Assembly: GCA_964036045.1 (NCBI GenBank)
Contig: OZ038380.1
Span: forward strand, 122,344,899 to 122,408,898
Length of the DNA stretch: 64,000 nucleotides
From: Eutreptiella sp. 'Long Island Sound 2002'
Lineage: Eukaryota > Euglenozoa > Euglenophyceae > Eutreptiales > Eutreptiaceae
Direction: 5' to 3'
The notes under the pieces are model-generated. The model did not search any database. It had not been told where the DNA came from and saw only the letters and a program-made list of their open reading frames with translations. The position numbers and the translations under genes were made by a program. Numbering within the stretch: the stretch's first letter is position 1; every line of letters starts with the position of its first letter. Below are positions 52,741 to 62,608 of this stretch, piece after piece.

Positions 52741-55700
52741 CACCCACTCGTCCTGCGTGGGGTGGCGGCGGCGATGGTCAGACTGGCGGTTTTGCTGTGT
52801 GGGTCGCTGGGGCCCAGCTGTTGGTGGGCGTGCCCTGTTGCGGCTCGTCTGTTGTCGGGTCTGGGCTGCGGTGGCTTGTCTTGGCGGGCGTGCGCCTCTG
52901 GGGTGGTCCGCCTTCAGGGCCTGTTCCCTGCTGTGGTGATGTCCGAACGAGCCCTCACGATGGGTTCCGTGTGGCGGGCAGGCCCGTGTGGACCAGGTTG
53001 AAAAGGTCGGGGAACGTTTGAGCCCTCCGGTGGGGCGTGTTCCCCCTCCGTCGGGGTGTGCCCTGGCGCCTGTCCTCGTAGCGTCCCCTTTTCCCAGCGT
53101 CTTTCCCCTTGTCCTTTTCCTCTCCCGGTGTTGGTGGCCCCTTGGTTGTTTCTTGTTCGTGTGATGTGTTGCCCCCGTTGCCCCTGTTCCCGTGGGTGTG
53201 TGCCCGTCACCCTGCGCCTGTCCTCGCCCCTTTGCCGCTGGCCTTCCCTCTGCCATTTCCCTTTGGAGTGCCTTGGTTGTGGGATGGTGGTTTGGCTTGG
53301 TAGGCGCCAATGGCCCATGCCTGGGGGTGGGTGGTCTGGAGCCACCAGCGGAGGGTGTCTAGGGTGTAGGTGGGGTGGAGGCCCTGAACCGCGTCCGTTT
53401 GCCATGCTCTCTGCGGCATGGCGGCCTGCCGGGAGGTTTCGTTGCGGTCTGACAGGGAGCCAATGAGGATTTCCTCGATGGTGTGGAGGAGGTGGCGCCC
53501 CTCTTGCCTGCCTGCTCCCCCCGCCCACTTCACCCAGCGGCCGAGGTCCCACAGGGCGGGGACCGACGGCCAGGCGAGGTCGGCGGGTGGTAGGGGGGAG
53601 GGCTCCGAGTTTTTGGTCCTGCAGCGGCGGTGGCGGGGGTTCGGGGTGGGGGACGCGTGTCGTTGGTGTGGAGAGCAAGACGCGTGGTGCAATTTGTGGG
53701 GGGAGGGGGATGCAGACATGGGACCGCGTTGGCCCGCGTGGCGGCGTCCGGGGAGGCAGGAGTGGCGGGAGCGGGGCCCTGTGGAGTTATGGCGGCGCCT
53801 CGGGGAGCGGGAGCAGCAACAGTGGGGACTACGGGCGGGGGAGGCATGGTCACATCGTGGGGAGCGGGGGAGCTGGGGGCAGGATTGTCTTGCCGGGGAA
53901 GAGGGGGAGTGGTGCTGTTTATGGGAGCAGGCTCCTCTGCAGAGCGGGCTGGACCTCTCGGGGGGCATATGCGGTGCCATCGGGGCATCCTGCAGTGCTG
54001 CCGGCTATTGGGGGGGAGGGGTAAAGCCTCTCGCCCTTCGTGGATTTGCCCTGTAGAGGGGTTACACCGGGTGAGGTGGGTGCGGTGGCGAGGGTAGCAA
54101 GTCGTACGGCACCAGTGGTTGTTGAGGGAGCTGTCCCGGGTGGGGCTGGCCTTGGGGGGGCTGGGCTTCTTCGGCGTGGGCTTGGTGGCCGGGCGGATAC
54201 GGTTCCTGGTAGGGGGGGGGGGCAGTCCTTGGTGGTAGGCTGGGTAGTTCGGGTTGAGTGTTTGGTGGGTCGTGCGGCCATCCCATGTGGTGGTGTTGTC
54301 CGTACATGGGGGAGAGCGAGCCGGTGGGGTAGGGTGGCGGGCAGTAGTGGTGGTGGTGGAGCTGGTGGTGGTGATGGTGTTTGTGGTGGTGGTACTGTTA
54401 GGGATGGTGGTGTTGGTGGTGGTGGTGGTGGTGTTGTGGGTGTGCCCCCAGCATCTCTTGGCGCTCCGGTGGGACCTGGGGGTTTGGTGGATAGTGGGGC
54501 TGGGTCTGGGGCTGGGTGTGACGCTAACCGTGGTTGAGGGGTCCCACGTCCGCGGGTTGGTCTCGGCGGCGGCGGTGGTGGTTTGTGGGGGCGGATGGCG
54601 GGGCGCTTGGAGATCGGGATGTGGATGAGGGCGTGGACTGGATCGTTTTGCGTGGCTGCCACCTTGGTAGCGGTTCGTGCTGGCGGTAGGGGGGCTCGGG
54701 ATGCGGTGGGCGTGGGGTGTTGGTGGTTGGGGCGTTGGTGTTGCTGCTGCTGCTGCCCTTTTCATGACTGTCCAAGCTGTGTGTGGTGGTGTTGGTGGTG
54801 CTGGTTGTGCTGTCGGTGTGGTGGTGGTGGTGTTGTTGGTCTGGGCGGTGCCGTTGTTGGCGTCTTGACTCTGGTTGCGGTTTGGGGTCGGGCTTGGTTT
54901 TGGGGACCGTTTCGAGGTCGAGGAGGACCTCGTTCTGGAGGTGTGGCGCGACCGGTCCCGGGCGGGGCGGGTTGCTGGCCTGCTTCCGGGGTCCTAGGGT
55001 CGCCCGCTTGGCGGCCGGGGGGCCTCCAGCAGCGTCCTCTGTGGCTGCGTCTTTGGCTTTGGCCGTGGCCTCGTGGATGACGTCGGCGCTGAGGGGCGAG
55101 GAGGAGGTGGAGGATGTTGAAGAGGATGAGCATGAGGAGGAAGTGGTGGTCTTACGGGATGCGGGCTGTGACAACATGCGGCCTCTGCTGCTGCCGCCGC
55201 GGGCAGGATGGAGGCCATCTCCACGGGCTGTGGGTTGGGGATAGGTGGCTGCAAGGGCCCGGCCGCAATCCGGTGGCCCGCAGGGCCGATCTGGGCGGCA
55301 GCGGTTTGTGGGGGAGGCGTCAGGTTGCGCTCTTCACTGTCGGGTTCGGCTGGGCAGGGTTCCTGCAATTTGCGAGGGTATGCAGGTCAGCGTCCGGGGG
55401 GGGAAACAGTTCGCGTGGGCTGCATTCGGGCGTCGGGGGGGACGGGCCTAGGGTTACGGGGCTGTGTCTGGGGGGCGTGTGTGGGTGATTGGGTGGGTTG
55501 GGTGTGCCGTGCGGCAAGGGGCTCTGTGTGGCGGCTGTGTGTGGATTGCCCGGTGTTGGGGGCTGCAAGGCTCGCATCGCGGGGGCAGCCTTGGCGGGCG
55601 TCTGTGGTTTTTCGGGCTAGGGGGGGAGGCCCGTGTCGCGGAGCCCGGGGCTGTGCACGCAGGTGGGCGTGTGCGGGCTAGTGGGTAGGGAGCGAGAAGG

Positions 55701-57090
55701 GAGGGGTAGGGGGTGTGGGGCGAGGCTCTCGTGCGGTGTGTTGGTGTTCATGTCCGCTTGCAGCGGTGTGCATGTGTGGTCCTCTGTGGGTTTGGAGGTT
55801 TGGGGGCGGAGTTTGCCGTCCACGGCGGCTGCGGCAAGGTTTTTGCAGACGCGTCTGCGTATTTTGTGCCCTTCTTGGTCGGTGGTGGGAAGAGGGTATT
55901 TCAGGGATGGGCCGAGGCCCATGCGCAGGAGAAATCTGTGGTACCCGCAGGTGAGGGGTTTTTGTGGCCTAGGGGGGGGGTCCTTCTGTGTGTCGGGGCC
56001 TGCTCCAACTTGTGTGTTGGTGGTGGGGATCGCAGAGATATAGGGTGTGGCCGCTGTAGGTGGCCAGCGCCGCTTAATCAACTGGGACTAGCCCCAGGTG
56101 GTAACCCGCCCGACCTGAGGTGATTTGGCCCAGGGCGCGAGACGGGGCTTGGTCACCCGGTTGAAGGACGCCCCTGAGGACCCTGTGTGGGGTGGTTGGT
56201 TCCCCTACTGCCCTGGGGACTGTGGTCTCTGGGGCGAGCATGGTGTCGGTCCCCCTGAGGACCCATGGGCCATCTGGATGTGCTGCGGTTTGCACTCGCT
56301 AATAGTGCCCGCGTTCCAGGACTGTACACCAAACCTCCAGCGGGGGCTGGTCGCTGTCTGTAGGTAAGGCGGGGGGGTCGTTGTTGAGGATGCGGAAGCC
56401 GGTGGCGCACAGGGCGGCGTCGTGGTCCGGTGCTGTGGCCTGTTCCCAATGTTCCGGGTTGTCCGGGTCTGCCGGGTGGTCCTTCTCCGCTGGGGCTCCT
56501 CAAAAGGCGCGTGGTTCCTTTCTGGGTGACCCGGGTGTCGGTGTCGGTGTCGTGTGTCAGGGCCTCGCACCACTCGATCAAGGGGATCCAGATGCGCTGG
56601 TGTCGCGTGTGCGAGCGAGCCCTTCAGAGGAAGACGTCAAGGATGGCCTCGTGGAGGCCTTTCTCTGGGCTGCCAAGGTCCCGTAAGGCCTTGACTGTGA
56701 GCTTGGTCCAGCTCTCTTGTAGGCTGTACCAGCCTACGGGGGTCTCGAGGGTCCTGCCTTGGAGGGCTACTCGGAGGGTGTTGGGGTTGCTGATGGTGGC
56801 CGGCGCGACGGGGGGGTGCTCTGGGTCCAGGCGGCTCCCGCGGGGTGGGCTGTTGAAGTCTGGCACGTCTACGTCGATGTGTGCGTGGTCCCCGGCGGGC
56901 GTGGCTGGTCCGAGAGGTGCCGGGTGGTCTCGTGGGTGAGAGGCGGGTGGTCCTGGGATGTCCCAGGTGCCTGTGGTGCAAGGGCTCTGCGTTGGCTGTA
57001 CTTCCAGGGGCGGGCTTGTGATGTCTTGGAGGCCTGTGGACGGATAGGGGGGGCGTGTGTTGGGTGTTGAGTACGTTAGTGCAAAGCTGG
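52741..57090. other. GC-rich region with decayed minus-strand coding fragments
   Basis: Three minus-strand frames between 53.2 and 55.4 kb are Pro/Thr/His-rich, with GGT-repeat DNA at 54,330-54,440, and are weak ORF1-like candidates. More protein-like minus segments are about 53,275-53,600 (LAWPSVPALWDLGRWVKW, TLRWWLQTTHPQAWAIGAYQ), 55,750-56,000 (CGYHRFLLRMGLGPSLKYP) and 56,624-56,866 (VALQGRTLETPVGWYSLQES after a DFNSPP that recalls, but does not prove, the APE 'GDFN' motif). Their order does not match one normal LINE. Possibly several nested fragments. Confidence 0.35.
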
Positions 57091-57091
57091 G

Positions 57092-57800
57092 TCATGTACG
57101 GCATGGTAATGTATGAGACGCAGCATGAGTTCCCTGGTGGTGGGGTTGGTGAGTTGCTCCGTGTGTGCCAACACGAGGCGCTTGCAGTGCGCCATTTGGG
57201 CCGCTACCCTGCGGAATGCCTCTAGTTGGAGGTACGCCGCCGCATTCATTGGCTCTTCTGGGTGTTGGGTAAGCTGTCATTGCAGGGCTTGTGTCACCGC
57301 CCCCCTCATGGTCACCTCCCGCATCAGTGGGTCCCTGAAGAGGTGGTTGGCGGCCTGGTGTGTGTGGCTGTGTGTCGGCCAGCCTTCCTGTTGCTGTAGG
57401 GTTTCCGCTGGGGAACAGCCCACTAGTGGGTTGCTCCCCGCATGGAGGGGGCATGTCGTTCAAGTTCTCTCAATCCTCCGGGGTGATGTGGTCTCATGGG
57501 CAGCGGGTTTCTTCCTCGGGATGTGGAGTTGCTTGCAGGCGAGCCACCGGGCGACTCTGGTGAGGAATGGTAGTTGCTCCCTGAGGAGCTGGATTAGCCG
57601 CTTTTGCAGCTGGGCTCGGACGCACGCTGGGCGGCTTGCTGAGTGGCAGAGGGGATCTTTCACTGTCTCCTGGAGCTCTTGGATGTGTGCTCGGCTGTCC
57701 GTGTCGCCGAGTACCCGGGCAAGGTGTTGGATGGGGTTCGGGAAGTGATAGGCTCTGTTGTGTGAGGTATAGGGGGCGCCTTCCGGTACCAAGGCCGGGG
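57092..57800 (-). pseudogene. C-terminal region after the LINE RNase H, decayed
   Basis: Minus-strand frames continue from the RNase H: HFPNPIQHLARVLGDTDSRAHI and FLTRVARWLACKQLHIPRK (57,460-57,792), then AAYLQLEAFRRVAAQMAHCKRL and LMLRLIHYHAV in shifted frames to about 57,100. No family is assigned; the position fits the tail of LINE ORF2. Confidence 0.4.
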
Positions 57801-57905
57801 TCTGATGGGGTTCTGGCTGGGGGGGTAGGTGCTGCAGGTGTGTGTCGTTACGGCCAGGTCTGGCACCTGGAGGGCCGGTAGGTGTGTGGTTCGTTGGTGT
57901 ACTGC

Positions 57906-58640
57906 CTAGATGTCGACCTTACTGGTTCCGTATTGGTGCCTGCAGGACTCCTGCTTCACGATGCAGAGTTGGACGTAGGGGGGGAGGCTGCGGAGGACCT
58001 TCCAGAGCATCAGCGCTTGGGTGCTGATGCTCGTTGCGGTGGCCTTGTGGAGTGGCTCTGGTAGGTGTGTGTCAACAGTGGCGTCCACCACGAACCAGAC
58101 TCGGACAACGCATGTGAGGTAGGCGGGCAGGGTGGCCGCAAGTCTGGTGATGGCACGGGCCAGGGCCACCGGTTCCCCGTGTGAGGAGGCGCCGTGGGTC
58201 GTGTGGTGGTCCATGTGGTAGTGTCCCTCGGTGTAGGTTAGTTGCAGGGTGGCTCTCCCGATGGTGGACGTGAGAGCGGACTCGCCTGAGGCGTTGTTGA
58301 AGAAGACCTGGTCTGCTGCTGATGGCTGTGGGAGGGGGCATTGGTTCATCGGCAGGTAGGCGTATATGGCGAGGCCCGTGGTGAGGGGAGCCACCAGGGT
58401 CGTGCCCTGCAGAATGGGGTTTGCGTACTCTCCTATCCCTTTGGAGATGATGTGTTTCGCACGGAGGATCAAGGCCTTTGAGTTCTTGTTCTTGCTTTCC
58501 TTGTGTGAGGTAGGAGTAGTTGTAGTGGAGCATGTAGGCCGTGTCCGGGTTGGAGCTTTGTCACGTGAGGGCGTGTGGCACGGTTGGTGGAGTGGATAGT
58601 AGGGGTGTTCAGGTTTGCCTGTTCTGCCCGGTACGGGCAT
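57906..58640 (-). pseudogene. RNase H domain of a LINE, catalytic Asp lost
   Basis: 244 codons on the minus strand. VFFNNASGES occupies the first RNase H strand where 'fTDgS' is usual, so the catalytic Asp is Asn. GASSHGEPVALARAI has the conserved Glu, VWFVVDATVDT a conserved Asp, and HQYGTSKVDI the last block (usually 'H.GN..AD'). The spacing and order fit the RNase H found in some LINE clades after the RT. The upstream RT (which would lie above 58,640) is missing, replaced by the 58.7-kb retrotransposon fragment. In cells this domain removes RNA from the RNA-DNA hybrid. Confidence 0.6.
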
Positions 58641-58734
58641 GCTGTCGCAGATTGCGATTCAGGTGGGGTCAGGGCGGGGCGAGGTTGGTGTTGTGGTGAA
58701 TAGCCATGCCACTCTGGGGCTTGTGTCGGTGTGG

Positions 58735-58921
58735 TCAACAGCAACAAGGGTTTGACGAGAGCAAGGACAAAGTGGCTAACGCTAAGTGCTTGGGCATGCC
58801 TAGGGCACAAGAAGAAATTATCCTGGTGACTGACGCCAGCAATGTGGGCGGATGTTGAACGTTGTTCCAGTGGCAAGCACTAGGGAAGGAGGAGTTTGAC
58901 TCGGCCATTTCCAAATGGGGG
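58735..58921 (+). repeat. Duplicated RT/RNase H junction segment (187 bp), copy 1
   Basis: Matches 61,896-62,082 base for base in length, with about eight differences. It encodes the EIILVTDASNVGG block with a following TGA, but here it precedes a protease fragment, out of normal order. Confidence 0.9.
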
Positions 58922-59117
58922 CAATGTGGTGCACAGTTGTGGGGACTGCGAGGTCGACGAGCCTATGGGATCAAGGAGCATTGCTCATCGGTTGTACGTG
59001 ATCAACACCGAAATCTTCCGCTTCGTACTGGGGACCGACATCTTCGTCAAGCACTCCCTGATTCTCTCCCTCACGCTGCAAGCACCCAATGTCCTCCGAG
59101 GGGACCATGGTGACTGA
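58896..59117 (+). pseudogene. Protease fragment of a second Ty3/gypsy element
   Basis: The frame includes VINTEIFRFVLGTDIFVKHS, aligning with the DTDAFDIVIGTDFLRR block of the complete element. The DTGA active-site region is not visible (degraded or lost). Plus strand, in order with the pieces that follow. Confidence 0.6.
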
Positions 59118-59294
59118 GGGAAATCTGTACCACTGGAGCAGTCTGAGCACACGTCAAGCTACTCGAGGGTGTGCAAGGGGGAGCCCTCTGCCATGATGAT
59201 TGCCTCCAAGACTGAGGGCTATCAGCTCCTTGGGGATATCCTGAACCAAGGTCTAAAGGAGTTTGGTTACTCCAGGGGAGACCTGAACGTGTAG

Positions 59295-59984
59295 TTGTTC
59301 GCCAGTGACAAGCAGCACATCCTAGACCTCTACTGCAGCAGAGCGCAAAAATGCTGCTACAAATTTTATTGGCCCTCTTTTGAGATGGCCTACGGGAACC
59401 CCAGGTTCAGTGAACTGGGGGAGGTCTTGACCAAGGTGGCCTTGGAACGTTCCTGTATGGTCCCGTGGTCCCCCGATTGGGCAGTTCATGGGGAAAATGA
59501 GTACTGGCGTACTCTATTGGAGAAGCTTACGCTCACCTCCCCCCAGCTGCCCAACGACGCCATCTACGTGCCTATGGGTTGCAAGACGGCCATCAGAAAG
59601 CCAGTATGGGGGAGCATGCTAAGCGTGGTGGACAGTAGTCTAGCCCCAGTTCCCAGGGAAGACCTGGACCCTGCTATGGTCCAGGAAGTTCTCCGTGACA
59701 GCAGCGGCTGCACCCTGGATGTCCTGAAAGAACGACCCCGGCCTCGAGACGCTGTAGAAATTACTCCTGGGAGGGACGAGTACGGTATGTCTGACGCTGT
59801 TGCCTCCAACTCCCCCTGCCATGTAGCTAACCCTGATGTAGTGTCAGAGTGTGGGCTATACGAGCCACCTAGCTCCATACACTCTGATGACGAAACCGAG
59901 CATGGCGCTGTTTTCGTGCAGACGTGCGTGGAGGAAGTAGAGAACGCCGATTACGCTGCCCCACAGAAGCCCCACTCTCAATGA
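59295..59984 (+). pseudogene. Pol spacer (protease-RT) of the second Ty3/gypsy element
   Basis: 229 codons (FASDKQHILDLYCS, FYWPSFEMAYGNPRFSELGEVLTKVA, PDWAVHGENEYWRTLLEKL). They align with FASQQQHIMQLYCS...PDWGCSGEHAYWRRMLDRM in the complete element, so both belong to one family but are well diverged. An acidic tail follows. Bounded by stops. Confidence 0.8.
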
Positions 59985-60109
59985 GGGGAGAGGAGCCCTT
60001 GGACGAAGAATTGTACCCCCCATCCACGCTGAGAGAGTAAGTGGACTCCAAGAGGAGATTGGTGGCGAAAAAGCTATGCTACGCTAGGCCTACCTGACGC
60101 TCATGGCCG

Positions 60110-60959
60110 TTGAAGCAAGGGTCTATGGGAGACATCTCCCAACTAAACGAGGACCCTGAACAAAAGATTACCACCTGGCAACGAGAGGTGGGTCTAAAGC
60201 TCAGAAAGAGCGTGTGGGGTGTCCATGTGAGGACCCCAGAGGAAGATGAACTCTCAGAGGACTGCGTATGTGAACCCCCTCGAGCGTGCCTATGATGTCA
60301 CCCACCACCTGAGATTGTGGAACGGGACCTTCTATACGCCTACAAAGGGCTGAAGGATACTATCAAGGACGCGGAGCCGGTTGAGGACCACCTCATTGCT
60401 TCTATTCAACAAGGGGCAAGCAACCTACAATCTGACAAGGACCTCGAGGACAAGATCAAAGTCTGGGACCCTAGAGTACAGAAGCTGATCAGGACCTACC
60501 TGGAGGTGTTCGGTGAACTACCCCCACCAGCCTTCTGTGACAAGATGGTACAGATGGACCTCAGGGTGAAGCCGGAGTTCGTGGGTCACAAGAGACGTAG
60601 AAGACCCTACCCGGCCCCTAAGGAGCAGGCGGATGAGATTGAGCGACAGATACAAGAGTGTATCGACGCTGGCCTAGTCCTGGGTTACAAGGATCGGGAT
60701 TATCCCCAACACTGCAGCCCATGTTTCCCTGGTGGTTAAACCTGGGTCTACAGCCAAACAGCTGGTGGTGGACTATGGGGAGCTGAACAAGAAAACGCTG
60801 AACCAGTCGGGGTCCATTCCTAACATGGAGTCAACCCTAGATACGATAGCCTCCTGCCGCTACAAGACAAAGATGGACAAGGGGAGCGGTTTCCTGCAAG
60901 TGGACCCGACGCCTAACGCCCGAGACCTCCTGCGCCCGGCGCCCGTACCCCACCGCTAG
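60110..60959 (+). pseudogene. RT N-terminal half of the second Ty3/gypsy element
   Basis: Pieces at 60,110-60,295, 60,317-60,739 and 60,732-60,959. They include LIRTYLEVFGELPPPAFCDKMVQ, RRRPYPAPKEQADEIERQIQ, then after a frame change KPGSTAKQLVVDYGELNKKT and RYKTKMDKGSGFLQVD (motif A). All align with the complete element's RT. It stops where an unrelated stretch (about 60,930-61,365) is inserted. Confidence 0.88.
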
Positions 60960-61365
60960 GACCTCCGACTCGGTTGGCGAGGTGGTTTAGGCGGCGGCGT
61001 GCGTTGCATACCTCAGCTACACAGCGTTGGGTGGAGGGAGAGCCGAGATGTCATGGTTTTGCTTGTATTCACCTAAGAAGATACAAAAGGACAAAGGAAC
61101 AGCAACACAATGGCAATGGGAGAAGGCAATGGGAGAAGGGAAGAGGGAGGGAAGGCGCAGGGATGTCTGCAGGACCCGAAATCTCGAAGAGGGAGGGGGG
61201 TAGAAATGTGAACTTAGAAAGCCAGTTTTCTAAATACCCTACCCTAGAGGAGGTGTTCTTGCCTACATACCCTAAATATCCCATGTACCCTACATACCGT
61301 CATGAATGCGCTTCTTGCGCCATTTCCCCTTTTCGGTGGTGGTCCTCTCCAAGCTATGGTTGGGC
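60930..61365. other. Unrelated insertion inside the second element's RT
   Basis: RT similarity stops after NARDLL and resumes at KTPQGRVFKWK. The ~430 bp between contains short direct repeats (GGCAATGGGAGAAG type; CATACCCTAAATATCCC type) and no RT codons. Confidence 0.65.
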
Positions 61366-61895
61366 GCCAAAGACCCCTCAGGGGAGGGTGTTCAAGTGGA
61401 AGGCCATGCCCTTTGGCGTGGCCAGTGCACGCACTCTCCTTCAAGAGCTGATGAGCAAGATCATGTCCATCCTACGTCGGAGACCTGTTGTGCAAGAACT
61501 CATATCCCGAAGCGCTCAGATGGAAGCACACATCGACGATGTATGCCTGGGAACGAATACTCAGGAGGACCACCTGATCCTCTTGGGTGAGTTCTTTGCG
61601 GTCTGCCAGGAGAACCACACCAGACTCAAGGTGCAGAATTATGGGTTCATGGTGGGGACCATGCATTACGTGGGGTTCTACATTGGCTATGGGTGGTGGA
61701 ACCCTGCGGCCTCTAAGGCCAAACCCCTGATGGACGCTAAAGTACGACATGAAGACCCCTAGAAAGGACTCCATGATGTACGCAGCTTTATTGGGGCTTG
61801 TAGTTTCTACCGCCGCCACATCCAGAATTTCACCTACACCAGCGCCACCCTGATGGACCTCATCAAGAAGAGTACTTTACCTGGCGCTGGGGCCC
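61366..61895 (+). pseudogene. RT C-terminal half of the second Ty3/gypsy element
   Basis: KTPQGRVFKWKAMPFGVASA, LMSKIMSILRRRPVVQELIS and the active site AHIDDVCLGTN, the same HIDD variant as the complete element. Then YGWWNPAASKAKPL, a TAG, and GLHDVRSFIGACSFYRRHI in the same style. Broken by stops at about 61,760 and by a frame change before the duplicated segment. Confidence 0.9.
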
Positions 61896-62082
61896 TCAAC
61901 AGCAACAAGGGTTTGACGAGATCAAGGACAAAGTGGCTAACGCTAAGTGCTTGGGCCTGCCTAGGGCACAAGGAGAAATTATCCTGGTGACTGACGCCAG
62001 CAATGTGGGCGGAGATTGAACGTTGTTCCAGTGGCAAGCACTAGAGAAGGAGGAGTTCGACTCGGCCATTTCCAAATGGGGG
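61896..62082 (+). repeat. Duplicated RT/RNase H junction segment (187 bp), copy 2
   Basis: In its normal place between RT and RNase H. Near-identical to 58,735-58,921. Confidence 0.9.
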
Positions 62083-62608
62083 ACTGATGGACTGAACCGA
62101 GACGGTACCCTCAAGCACAGCTACCCTGACGACAAATGGTCTTGGTTCCCCTGGGCTATTGGAGCTGGAAATGGAACCAGACAAGGGGTACATCTCACCT
62201 ATGAGCAGGAACTGCTCGCGGGTATGCTAGTGCTATTCTCTCAGTCCCGACTGTTGGGGAGCAACATTGTGGTTTGGCTATGTGACCAAGAACCGGTTCG
62301 TCCCTTCCAAAAGGGGCCCCCACTTGAGAAGGCTAAGCTCAGACGCTGGTGGACCTAACTAAGCCAACTACGGCTCTCAGTACATCGCATCCAGGGCGTC
62401 AAGAATGAGTGTGCGGACTACATCAGCCGCAACAACTTTGACGACATGATTGATGCTAGGTCTGAGGAGCCAGCCAAGGGGGCGTTCAGCTGTATGGACG
62501 TACCCCTGAACCTCAACATGACCATGATCAGACCTCTAGATGGACTCCAACAAGTCGAGTACCTGAAGGAGTGTGGGGACATCTACAAGCTCCTGGAAAG
62601 TGTCTGGA
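62083..62608 (+). pseudogene. RNase H and connection of the second element, truncated
   Basis: Reads GLNRDGTLKHSYPDDKW, TYEQELLAGMLVLFSQSRLL and VVWLCDQEPVRPFQKGPP, then a TAA after RRWWT, then VHRIQGVKNECADYISRNNFDD. Each aligns with the complete element. Similarity ends near 62,608, where the CA-rich module starts, so the integrase is missing. Confidence 0.88.

Noticed and set aside
53530-54765. 411-codon Thr/Pro-rich minus-strand ORF
   Set aside because: Low complexity (GGT repeats on the other strand) with three overlapping open frames. It could be ORF1-like, but no motif supports it.
56624-56866. APE endonuclease call from DFNSPP on the minus strand
   Set aside because: Only one short motif matches, the other endonuclease blocks are absent, and its position after the RNase H is wrong for a single LINE.
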